DNA from: Welwitschia mirabilis
Taxonomy: Eukaryota > Gnetophyta > Gnetopsida > Welwitschiales
Direction: 5' to 3'
DNA length: 64,000 nucleotides
Assembly (NCBI GenBank): GCA_051453625.1
Contig: JBOZIK010000001.1
Location: 154,592,284 to 154,656,283, forward strand
Shown here in pieces: positions 34,839 to 44,274 of the stretch. The notes beneath the pieces are model-generated. The model was not told where the DNA came from and made no database searches. It worked only from the letters and a program-made list of their open reading frames with translations. The translations under genes were made by a program, and so were the position numbers. Position 1 is the stretch's first letter. Every line of letters begins with the position of its first letter.

Positions 34839-35356
34839 TGTTGGTGTAATGTCAAATTTTAAAAAAAAAATGTTTTTGTAACTCCCATGTATTAATTTCC
34901 ATTATAACACTCTTATATTAGTAGCTATTATAACAGTGTTACCTTGATAGTTGTTATAATGGTCTTACATTAATGGCTATTGTAATAGTCATATCTTGTA
35001 ACCCCTATGGTTGTAATGCTCTTTATAATAATCACACTGAAATTAGTCTTGGGTGGAATGTTCTAAAACTAGAGCTAATCCTATATAAAGGGACTTAAGT
35101 ACTTAGGTAGAATGTATGGTCTCATTCAAGCAATTATTAAAGGGTGTTAAAGATAATTTTTCTTTTAATGGCTAAAGTCTTATTGTGTCTCTAATATTTT
35201 TTCCCTTTAGGATTAATAGACTACCTACTTTCTCATGAATTGTTCCCTTTATATCAAAGGATTCTACCACATAAATACTGCAAGTGTGTTTCTTTCTAAG
35301 TTATTGTTTATTTTCTTTATTCTCCTTCTATTTCTTGCTTCTACATTTATACAACA
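34839..35356 (+). mobile_element. Copia 5' LTR, copy A
   Basis: It starts TGTTGGTGTAATG and ends ACAACA, with the promoter-like CTATATAAAGGG near 35080. Two bases after its end lies TGATATTAGAAC (35359-35370), which differs from the usual PBS TGGTATCAGAGC by three transitions. Confidence 0.85.
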
Positions 35357-35512
35357 ACTGATATTAGAACTCTATGTTTTTCCTCATCTTTAGGCAAGGA
35401 GTTCTAGTGGCTTCTTTTGATATAATCCTAGTTCCAAGTTCATGCTTTATATGAGATGAAGATAGTGGAGATCCAAAATTAAATAAATGCTAACTAATAG
35501 ATATGGAAAATC

Positions 35513-35930
35513 TTGATGATGTATATTTTGTCCCAGAAGGAATGTGAGGATCTAGTTACAAAAGGGCATATCAAGCAAACCTCAAGCCTGAATGTAGAGG
35601 CTTGGATAAATCTTGATAGAATGGCATCATTTATTATCATTTCTTATTTATCGAATAAGGTTTTCTACAATGTGACAAATGTGGAATCTGTTGAAGAGTT
35701 GTTGAAGAAGCTTAGATCCCTATACAAGCAACCCTCTAGAGTAAATAAAGTCTTTGTAATAAGAAGATTTTTTTTTTTTTTTTTAACTACAGATGAAGGA
35801 AACTACTTCTCTTACCCAACATCTTATCGAATTTAATATTTATTTTTCTTAGCTGAAATCATTAAAAGTGACCTTGGATGAAGAAGTTAAATTACATCTA
35901 TTACTTTATTCATTGCCTAATAGTTAGAAG
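35513..35930 (+). pseudogene. Copia gag, copy A (truncated by the gap)
   Basis: The frame from 35513 reads LNVEAWINLDRMASFIIISY and VESVEELLKKLRSLYKQPSR, the copia-type gag (UBN2-like) core 'W-D--A---I---L' and 'A-E-W-KL--LY'. A run of 17 T (35768-35784) breaks the frame, after which gag continues in another frame (TQHLIEFN). In copy B the same run is 9 T. It is identical in content to the gag at 37789. Confidence 0.8.
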
Positions 35931-36189
35931 AATAAAGTTTCTACCATTAGTACTATTGCAAGAACTAATGCACTAAGGTTTAATGATGTGGTTGTTAATC
36001 TAGTGCATGATTCAAAAAGAAAGACATCCATGCAAAACATTTTCAATAATGAAAAAGTACTAAGGATTAAAAGAATAGAAAATCTTAGTAAAGAGATCAA
36101 AGAAAAGTGAGGTCAAAATTAGAGTAATAGAAAATTCCAAATAAACACATTTCTTACTAGTTATGCAAGAAGAAATGCCACTATAGAAA

Positions 36190-36289
36190 NNNNNNNNNNN
36201 NNNNNNNNNNNNNNNNNNNNNNNNNNNNNNNNNNNNNNNNNNNNNNNNNNNNNNNNNNNNNNNNNNNNNNNNNNNNNNNNNNNNNNNNN
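36190..36289. other. Assembly gap, 100 N, between the two copies
   Basis: Copy A of the duplicated block ends exactly at the left edge and copy B starts exactly at the right edge. The same 77 bp is not repeated across this gap, unlike the other 100-N gaps. Confidence 0.99.
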
Positions 36290-38457
36290 AAATCATATAT
36301 TTAGGCTCAATATAAAAGTTACTAAACAAAGAGCAATTTTATATGTATGCACTAATGAGATAAAATGCCAGACATAAAGCATAAGTACATAGGATTAAAA
36401 AAATATGACAATCATAAATCATAGCTAAAAAGAAAGAGTGAGATTATGCTTACTAGTTAACTATAATTACAATGAAGTTTGTAATCTAAAACTAGTTAAA
36501 ATTATAGTAACTTATCAGAGAGTAAAAACAAAGTATATTTGTAATGCAAGTAGCACATATGGAAATGATAGGTATGACTAATATGAAATAAGACTAAGCT
36601 AATGTAGTGAGTTCTTAAAGTAGTTGTCAACCTGAGGAGATGCTTATTAATGTGAAAGAGAGTAACTTTGACTAGTAATACAATGTAAGAAGCAAGGTTG
36701 ATGGAACTGCAGTGAGGACGATGGGAACTTTAATAACAAAGACAACATGATTAATAGTGAAGATATATTATCTTTTGTCAAATTCACATAACTATGACTA
36801 TGAGCTATAAGTAGATGAAATGTGGGTAGCTACATGATGGTATTAGAAGTACATGATGATGTTGGTAGTGAGAGAAGGATTATAGTAAGAAAAAAGTTAC
36901 ACAATTGGCATTGGACCTACCTACAATAAGACTAAAACTCAAAACAACATCATTATCTCTTCAGAGCATGAAAGATGAGTTGTTTTATAGAGGAAAAGGA
37001 TTATTCTCATTGAAAAAGTCATCAATGTTATACTTATAGGGAGATGCAAGAGAAAGATAGTGAAAAGTCATGGTCATAGATATTACACAGCATAGCATGA
37101 CTAGTATAGATAATAATTGTTGGTGTGATGGCAAATTTTAAAAAAAAATGTTTTTGTAACTTCCATGTATTAATTTCCATTATAACACTCTTATATTAAT
37201 AGCTATTATAACAGTATTACCTTGATAGTTGTTATAATTGTCTTACATTAATGGCTATTATAATAGTCATATCTTGTAACCCCCTATGGTTGTAATGCTC
37301 TTTATAACAATAATGCTGAAATTAGTCCTGGGTGGAATTTTCTAAAACTAGAGCTAATCCTATATAAAGGGCCTTAAGTACTTAGGTGGAATGTATGATT
37401 TCATTCAAGCAATTATTGAAGGATGTTGAAGAGTTTTTCTTTTAATGGGTAAAGCCTTATTGTGACTCTAACATTTTTTTTCCTTAGGATTAATAGACTA
37501 CCTACTTTCTCATGAATGATTCCCTTTATATCAAAGGATTCTACCACATAAATACTATAAGTTTGTTTCTTTCTGAGTTATTATTTATTTTCTTTATTCT
37601 TCTTCTATTTCTTGCTTCTACATTTATACAACAACTTATATTAGAACTCTATGTTTTTCCTCACCTTTAGGCAAGGAGTTCTAGTGGCTTCTTTTGATAT
37701 AATCCTAGTTTCAAGTTCATGCTTTATATGAGATAAGATAGTGGAGATTCAAAATTAAATAAATACTAACTAATAGATATGGAAAATCTTGATGATGGAT
37801 ATTTTGTCCTGGAAGGAATGTGAGGATCTAGTTACAAAAGGACATGTCAAGCAAACCTCAAGCCTGAATGTAGAGGCTTGGATAAATCTTGATAGAATTG
37901 CATCATTTATTATCATTTCTTGTTTATTGAATAAGGTTTTCTACAATGTAACAAATGTGGAATCTGTTGAAGAGTTATTGAAGAAGCTTAGATCCCTATA
38001 CAAGCAATCCTCTAGAGTAAATAAAGTTTTTATAATAAGAAGATTTTTTTTTAACTACAGATGAAGGAAACTACTTATCTTACCCAACATCTTATCGAAT
38101 TTAATATCTATTTTTCTTAGCTAAAATCATTAAAAGTGACCTTGGAAGAAGAAGTTAAATTACATCTATTACTCTCTTCATTGCCTAATAGTTAGAAGAG
38201 TAAAGTTTCTACCATTAGTACTATTGCAAGAACTAATGCACTAAGGTTTGATGATGTGGTTGTTAATCTATTGGATGATTAAAAAGAATGACATCCATGC
38301 AAAACATTTTCAATAATGCAAAAGTCCTAAGGATTAAAAGAATAGAAAATCTTAGTAAAGAGATCAAAGAAAAGCGAGCTCAAAATTAGAGTAATAGAAA
38401 ATTCCAAATAAACACATTTCTTACTAGTTATGCAAGAAGAAATGCCACTATAGAAAG
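36290..38457 (+). repeat. Duplicated 2.2-kb block, copy B
   Basis: Starts at the right edge of the gap with AAATCATATATTTAGGCTC, as at 34009, and parallels copy A to its end. It then continues into the rest of the copia element. Confidence 0.95.
37118..37633 (+). mobile_element. Copia 5' LTR, copy B
   Basis: It begins TGTTGGTGTGATGG, has CTATATAAAGGG near 37360 and ends ACAACA. It aligns throughout with the LTR at 34839-35356 and, more distantly, with the 3' LTR at 41602-42091. Confidence 0.9.
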
Positions 38458-38470
38458 GATTATTCTCTTT
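37789..38470 (+). pseudogene. Copia gag with degenerate zinc knuckle
   Basis: The frame from 37789 gives LNVEAWINLDRIASFIIISC and VEELLKKLRSLYKQSSRVNK. After the T run at 38044-38052 the frame shifts and continues TTYLTQHLIEFNIYFS, LHLLLSSLPNS and VSTISTIARTNALRFDD. At 38431-38475 another frame reads CKKKCHYRKDYSLYK, a damaged CX2CX4HX4C knuckle. The expected GH and last Cys are changed to CH and Tyr. The product would have been the nucleocapsid of virus-like particles. Confidence 0.85.
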
Positions 38471-38544
38471 ACAAGATAAAAAAAAAGGAGTTCAATGGAT
38501 TTATTACTACAAATAATGGAAAGTGGATAGATGGAGAAGCTAGA

Positions 38545-39000
38545 GTGGTGCTTTTCAACATTGACAGTACTATGCTAAAAAAGAAAGATCTTGGAAAATC
38601 CAAAATTTGGATCTTCAACATTAGTCCTTCATTTCATGTGTGCCCTTATAAGTATTATTTTCACACCTTAACTAGAGGACTTATTAGGCATGTTAAGTTG
38701 GAAAATGAAATTAATTATCCAATTCAATGTATTGGTGATGTGGTCATTATGCAATCTAATGACAAAAAAATAACTCTATAGGATGTAAGGTTTGTACCCA
38801 ATGTTCATAGAAATATCATATTTATTGGAAAATTAGATGAAGATAATTACAAGATAAACTTTAATGAAATCTATCAAAATATTTCAAAAGGCATTTTAAA
38901 AGTTTTAAAGAGGTCAAAAAAAGGTTCCTTATGCATCATGCATGATGTTATGCTTAGACAAGAAGCTAAAGTTGAAATGACTATAGATAAGTAGTGTGAT
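38545..39000 (+). pseudogene. Copia protease and pre-integrase region
   Basis: KSKIWIFNISPSFHVCPYKY aligns with the copia protease block W-I-L-D-S-G-x-S-x-H. The catalytic D-S-G is replaced by N-I-S, so it is inactive. Farther on GDVVIMQSNDKKITL, stop, DVRFVPNVHRNIIFIGKLDE matches the conserved protease end 'DVR-VP-L--NLIS'. The pre-integrase HxxLGHxS motif is seen near 39020 as KCFGHLSE. Confidence 0.85.
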
Positions 39001-39009
39001 GAGATTTAG

Positions 39010-39640
39010 CTTTAACATAAATGTTTTGGACACTTGAGTGAATGTAGCATGAAGACTTTGATAAGTTTAAGGTTTTTAGAACTTGAGTTCAAAATGAGTT
39101 TGATCAGAATCTTAAGCATTTGCTGATAAATAATAAAGGTGAATATTATTCAAAGGAGTTTGAGAAATATTGAATTGATGTTGGCATAAAGCATGAGAAG
39201 ATTGTTCTTTATACTCCTCAGTAGAATGTCATGGTAGAGAGATATAATATAACTACGTTGGAAAGAGTTAGAAGCATGTTGAAGATTGTTGATTTACCTA
39301 AAACCTTTTGCAATGAAGTTGTCACAATTGCTGTCTACTTGATCAATAATGGAATAATTCTACAAATTGTTTGGAGTAGGAGTAATATATCCTATGAACA
39401 TCTAAGGATATTTAGATGTGCTACTTATACTCATGTACCAAAGATAGAATGAGGAAAATTATATGATAGAGCATAACTGTGCATGTTCATTAGCTGTGGT
39501 GGTGATGATAGAGGTTATTTCATATAGGGTTCTGCTAGTAAGAAGTTTTTCAAAAGAAGAGATATCACATTTAGGAAATATATGATGTACAAACATTTGA
39601 ACATTCCTTCTAAATAAAGACCACAAAATGAAAATTTTAT
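39010..39640 (+). pseudogene. Copia integrase (C-terminal half)
   Basis: After the pre-integrase zinc-binding remnant the frame reads NNKGEYYSKEFEKY (the GGE motif region), then YTPQ, stop, NVMVERYN and LERVRSMLKIVDLPKTFCNE. YEHLRIFRCATYTHVPK follows, which is the HLRVFGC-AYVHVP block. The first part of the DDE core (from the pre-integrase motif to the second Asp) is missing, so the element lost several hundred bases here. Confidence 0.85.
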
Positions 39641-39829
39641 GTCTATTCCAATTGGTGATTACTAGATACCAATTCAGCATGATAAGTCTAATGAAGATTC
39701 TTCTATACCTAGCAATGAACCTAGTAGTGTTGAAAATGAAAATTCCTAAGAGGATGAAATCCTATACAAGAGGTTTATTTAAGATATTCTATAAGGATAA
39801 GAAAATTACCATCATGGTATGATGATTAC

Positions 39830-40600
39830 ATCATGTACATAAATGATGGGGAACTAGAATCTTGCAAATAAGATATGACTTTTGAAAATTATAAGGAGTG
39901 GAAAGCTATTAAGAAGGATGAATTAAAGTTTCTTTATCAAAATCACACATGGGACTTAGTGCCTTTGCTAAAAGGGAAGAAACCTTTAAGTTATAGATGG
40001 GTGTACGTGTTAAAGACTGATCTTTATGGCCATAAGTGATGTAAAGATAGGTTGGTGGTCAAAGAGTTCAATTAATAACCTAATATTAATTTTAATAAAA
40101 TATTCTCACTTATTGTGAATCATTTTTCCATTTATATCCTCTTAACTATGGTAGCTTATATGAATCTAGAATTGGAAAATTTTGATATAAAAACTACTTT
40201 TTTACATGGAGATTTAGAGGAGGATATCTACATGCGAATACTTAAAGTTGTGGACATAAAAAAGGACGTTGTATAAATATTAAGAAAAAGTATATATGGC
40301 TTGAAGAAAGCATCTTAACAATGATATCAAAAATTTGATGATTTTATGATTAGTTAGTGCTGCTCTAGATGTGCAGTCGATCACTACATATACCTTTATA
40401 AAATAGATTAATGTAAATTTATAATATTTATGTTCTATATTGATGACATATTACTAGCTGGAAATGGTGCTGCAAAAATAAATAAATTTAAGAGGCATAT
40501 GTCAAAGAATTTTTCAACCAAGGATCTTAGACCTATTAAGCAAATATTGAATATGAAGATCCATAGTTATCATAAAAAAATTATATTATAAAAATACTAG
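39830..40600 (+). pseudogene. Copia reverse transcriptase
   Basis: WKAIKKDELKFLYQNHTWDL marks the start, LSYRWVYVLKTD corresponds to the 'KWVYKIK' block, and NFDIKTTFLHGDLEEDIYM matches the 'DVKTAFLHGDLEE-IYM' block. The catalytic motif FYIDDILLAG is preserved at 40433-40462 (YIDD at 40436-40447). KSIYGLKKAS is also present. Several in-frame stops and small frameshifts inactivate it. Confidence 0.92.
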
Positions 40601-40689
40601 AATATTTTAAAAAATGTATTTCTATAAGAACTTCCTTTAGGTCACACTTCCAATTATCCAAGAAGGATGGACCTTAGAATAAAAAAATA

Positions 40690-41265
40690 GTTCATGCTAT
40701 GTCATCTATTCCTTATGCTATGGAAAGTTTGATATATGCAATGGTCTATACTAGACTAGATATTGCCTATGTAGTGGAAGTGATATTACAATTCATGAGA
40801 AACCCTATAAGGAGATATTAGAAAGTAGTGAAATGGATATGACGATACCTAAAACATATAATGCACTATTCCTTATGCTTTGGTAGTTCTCAACTTTTTC
40901 ATACTAGTTATTTTGATGTAAACTATGTTGGTTGCAAAGATGCACACAGATCTATCATAGGTTATGTATTTGTCTTTGGTGAAAAAGTTGTAAGCTAGAA
41001 GCCTCATCTTCAATCTCATGTGGTTTTGTCTACTATGGAGGTTGAGTATGTTGCTTTCAATAAAGCAGACAAGGATTTTTTATGCCTAAAGAACATGTTA
41101 TGTTGACTTGAACATAGTTAAAAAAAATGTATACATTATACTTTAATAGTTATAATTCCTTGTTCTAATGCAGGAATGCAGCATATCATATTCGAAGGAA
41201 GCATATTAATGCATAATATCACTTTGTTCAAGAGTTGATGGAAGATAAGAATCTTGATGTGTTAA
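40690..41265 (+). pseudogene. Copia RNase H and C-terminal end
   Basis: MSSIPYAMESLIYAMVYTRL is followed by DIAYVV, then CFGSSQLFHTSYFDVNYVGC and RSIIGYVFVFGEKVVS, then LSTMEVEYVAFNKADKDFLC. Close to the end HINA, stop, YHFVQELMED matches the 'KHID-RYHFIRDL' motif. Stops at two Trp positions fit TGG to TAG change. Confidence 0.9.
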
Positions 41266-41271
41266 AGATAT

Positions 41272-41371
41272 NNNNNNNNNNNNNNNNNNNNNNNNNNNNN
41301 NNNNNNNNNNNNNNNNNNNNNNNNNNNNNNNNNNNNNNNNNNNNNNNNNNNNNNNNNNNNNNNNNNNNNNN
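41272..41371. other. Assembly gap, 100 N, with identical 77-bp flanks
   Basis: 41195-41271 and 41372-41448 are identical (both start AAGGAAGCATATTAATGC). The true sequence probably contains this 77 bp once and no gap. The gap lies inside the copia 3' coding end. Confidence 0.95.
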
Positions 41372-41601
41372 AAGGAAGCATATTAATGCATAATATCACT
41401 TTGTTCAAGAGTTGATGGAAGATAAGAATCTTGATGTGTTAAAGATATCTACTTAATGAAATATTGTAAATTTATTGATAAAACTAGTAGTTGGATGTAA
41501 GCATTCAAATTTTTATAAAGGCATTAACATATTTTATTACTAGAATTTACTATTGAAGGTGGTACATGCCTTGAAGCAAATTTTTCATCAATTGGGAGAA
41601 T

Positions 41602-42091
41602 TATTGGTGTGATAGAAGTTTTGGAAAAGAATGTTTTTTTAACTTCGAACTTCTGTGTATTAATTGCCATTGTAACACCCTTGTCTTAATAATTATTGAA
41701 ATAAGAGCTACTGTAATGATTTTGTCTTAATAGCTATTATAACAGTCTAATATTAATGGATATTATAATGGTCCTATATTGTAACATCATTTGGTTGTAA
41801 TGATGTTTATAATGGTTATGCTAAAAATAGTCCTAGGTAAAATGTTCTATAACAACAGCTAATGCTATATAAAGGGTCTTAGATACTTAGGTAAGGTGTT
41901 TGATTTTGCTTAAGTAATTGTTGAAGGTTGTTAAAGACAATTCTTCTATTAAAGGCTACCTAATTTCCTATGGATGTTTCCCTTAACATTGAAGGTTTTT
42001 ATCATGTAAATCCTATGAGGATGTTTCTTTTTAAGTTATTATCTGTTTTCTTTATTCTCATTCTATTTCTTACTTCTAAATTTGCATAATA
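41602..42091 (+). mobile_element. Copia 3' LTR
   Basis: It follows a short purine tract GGGAGAA (41594-41600). It starts TATTGGTGTGATAG (TG degraded to TA) and ends GCATAATA, which aligns to the 5' LTR end by transitions only. It is clearly more diverged from the 5' LTR than the two 5' LTR copies are from each other. Confidence 0.88.
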
Positions 42092-42694
42092 ATGGTGAGA
42101 GTAGTAGAAATCATGATGAAAATATAGCTTAAGCATGCTAGGATTAGATAGGCTAAGATCCTAGTATAAATGAAGAAAAATTTTAAAATACTTACCAAGT
42201 ATAATTAGATCTTGAGAACTGAGGAAATCAAGTGATAAATGCAAATATTAAAAAAGATACCTCTAATAGAGAAATGAATGCAGGCAATTCATGATGTTGA
42301 GATTATAAGTGTTATTATAGTTCATATGCATCTTAATGGCAATCCCATTGAAAGGCAAGTATTTTTGAAATAAATAGGGATACAAACATCATCCTTCCCT
42401 ATAATAAAGAATCCTATAAATCAACACAACAACAACTTCAAATACTTTAAAATGGAAAATATTAAACAATGCCTCTACTACAAACTAGTAAAGTTTTAAA
42501 AAATTGGAAAATACAATTAAAGTAACTATAGACCTTATAAAACTAGAAAATATAAGAAGTGAAAATAACTACAAATAGATCTAAGTGAAAACATTAGATC
42601 TAAGCATGCAAAAATGCATGCAAAAGGGCAACAGGCCACCCAAAAGACGCAAAAACTACTAGCCTATGCTATGATACTACATGCAAGAGAAAGA
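42092..42694 (-). other. Probable leader/gag region of a second, minus-strand LTR element; no gene readable
   Basis: Only the PBS at the right end is recognisable. No gag motif could be read on the minus strand in this stretch. Confidence 0.3.
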
Positions 42695-42696
42695 GC

Positions 42697-42710
42697 GCTT
42701 TGATACCAAA
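42697..42710 (-). other. Primer-binding site of a minus-strand LTR retrotransposon
   Basis: On the minus strand TTGGTATCAAAGC matches the plant PBS TGGTATCAGAGC at 11 of 12 positions. It directly follows a CA-ending sequence (ATTGCA), the expected LTR end. A second PBS-like word TAGTATCATAGC lies about 30 bases further along (about 42666-42677). The LTR should extend rightwards from about 42712. Its other end was not located. Confidence 0.6.
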
Positions 42711-42711
42711 T

Positions 42712-44270
42712 GCAATAGAAGGGAAGCGAAAAATGAGATTTGAAAAGATTATTCTTATTTTCCTTTTTTATTTTGACTTCTGATTTTTCTATTTTAGATA
42801 AGCACACTTAAGTATATTACCTCTAGAATTTCCCTTTTTTTCAAAATTTGTACTATGTTATAACTTATTAGTGCAGAGCAATAATAAGTTAGATCTTTTT
42901 CTTATTTCATAATTAAATGCATGATAAATGCATGGAGATAATGAATGTTGTAAAGAGTGGAAATAGTTGGAGGTTTATATCTACAACTTTCTTTTAATTA
43001 TCTATTTGTGAGATACATGCAAGTAAACATTTGTATATATCAAATTATTGAGATCGGTCTTTTTAGAGTATTAGGTATTGATTTTCATGAAAATAACCCT
43101 AAAATTATCAAGACATCCACAAGTAATTCTTTAGCTCTTTACATGAAAGTAATAAGTATTAGAAATGGCTCTAAGAATACTATGATGGTTGAATCTGTGA
43201 ACAAAGAATCTATCAATTAAGTTTTTAGATTTTTACCTTTATGCATAAGCATGAATTACTAATAGCACATCCATGGAAAATTTAACTTAGATAATATTGA
43301 TAAGGCATTTGATCTAGTCTCATGAATATTATAATTACCAAATTTTCTATTTATTTTTGAAAAATTTGAGCTTGAGATTGTTACGTTTCTTGGTAATTTT
43401 TTACATGAAGAGATTATAATTTCTCTAAGAGGTACATTAAAAAGATCTTTTTTAATCAAAATTAATTAAAAAATAAGAAATAATTTATTCAATTAGAGGC
43501 TAGAAATTCTATTGCTTAGCTAATAAATTACTTTTATGTTATAAAATACTATTATTACTTTCACAAAGAGGATCATTTATTTTTATAAATCTTGCATTTT
43601 TTTTGGGGGCAAAAAAAAAGTGAATCCAATGCCTTAAAGAAAAAATAATATAATGAGAAGAATGCAAAAAATCTCCAAAAACCTATAAACCTAGCATTTT
43701 TTTATTAATATAAATTTAAAAGCTAATACATCTAAAAACATTAATGGAGGTGGGAAAAATGTTTACAAGAAAGTATAAAATCCACTCATGAAGAATCTTA
43801 TTATTAATAAAAGGGTGGAGACTAATTGTTATCATTGAAGATAATTTTCAGAAGTTTAATGATGAAAAATCTATATCTTGAAATACCATTAAAAAATAAG
43901 GAAGTTATTTTTTAAATAAAAATCAAAAACCTCTAGTGATACAAATTTTCGATCTACTAATGAAAGCTTTTATGGATATTTTATTTGTAAATCCTTATAT
44001 AGCATTTAAAAATATGATGGATGTAGAGACTANNNNNNNNNNNNNNNNNNNNNNNNNNNNNNNNNNNNNNNNNNNNNNNNNNNNNNNNNNNNNNNNNNNN
44101 NNNNNNNNNNNNNNNNNNNNNNNNNNNNNNNNACTAATGAAAGCTTTTATGGATATTTTATTTGTAAATCCTTATATAGCATTTAAAAATATGATGGATG
44201 TAGAGACTAATGATATTATTAAGTACATCACAATTTCATCTCCAAGTGAGGATTCCAAAACTATTTCTCC
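42712..44270. other. AT-rich stretch, possibly including an LTR; no gene recognised
   Basis: An 87-codon plus-strand frame at 42957-43220 (MEIVGGLYLQLSFNYLFVRY) resembles nothing I know. Parts near 43270-43450 (NLDNIDKAFDLVS) could be LINE-like but are too weak to call. Confidence 0.3.
44033..44132. other. Assembly gap, 100 N, with identical 77-bp flanks
   Basis: 43956-44032 and 44133-44209 are identical (start ACTAATGAAAGCTTTTATGG). An apparent 112-residue open frame spanning the gap contains the same peptide twice and is an artefact. Confidence 0.95.
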
Positions 44271-44274
44271 ATGA

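Larger units (their letters stand above)
34009..36189 (+). repeat. Duplicated 2.2-kb block, copy A (ends at the gap)
   Basis: This block matches 36290-38457 along its whole length at roughly 95% by eye, mostly transition differences. It contains about 830 bp of non-element flank, a copia 5' LTR (34839-35356), a PBS and the start of gag. It stops abruptly at the 100-N gap within the degenerate zinc-knuckle codons. Confidence 0.95.
37118..42091 (+). mobile_element. Full-length but dead Ty1/copia retrotransposon
   Basis: The element has a 5' LTR (37118-37633), a PBS, gag, protease, integrase, reverse transcriptase, RNase H and a 3' LTR (41602-42091), all on the plus strand and in copia order (integrase before RT). 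The flanks ATAAT (37113-37117) and ATGGT (42092-42096) could be a 5-bp target duplication with two transitions. Every domain carries stops. Many sit where the family has CAA, CAG, CGA or TGG, e.g. PQ-stop-NVMVER and VVS-stop-KPHLQ, as expected from C-to-T decay. Total length is about 4.97 kb, including a 100-N gap and its artefactual 77-bp duplicate. Confidence 0.92.

Noticed and set aside
43259-43459. A 66-codon minus-strand frame as a gene
   Set aside because: The sequence has no recognisable motif, and the plus strand over the same bases looks at least as coding-like. Such lengths are expected by chance in AT-rich DNA.
43936-44274. A 112-residue frame with an internal peptide repeat
   Set aside because: The repeat is the artefactual 77-bp duplicate on both sides of a 100-N gap. 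The same applies to frames across the gaps at 49257 and 57526.
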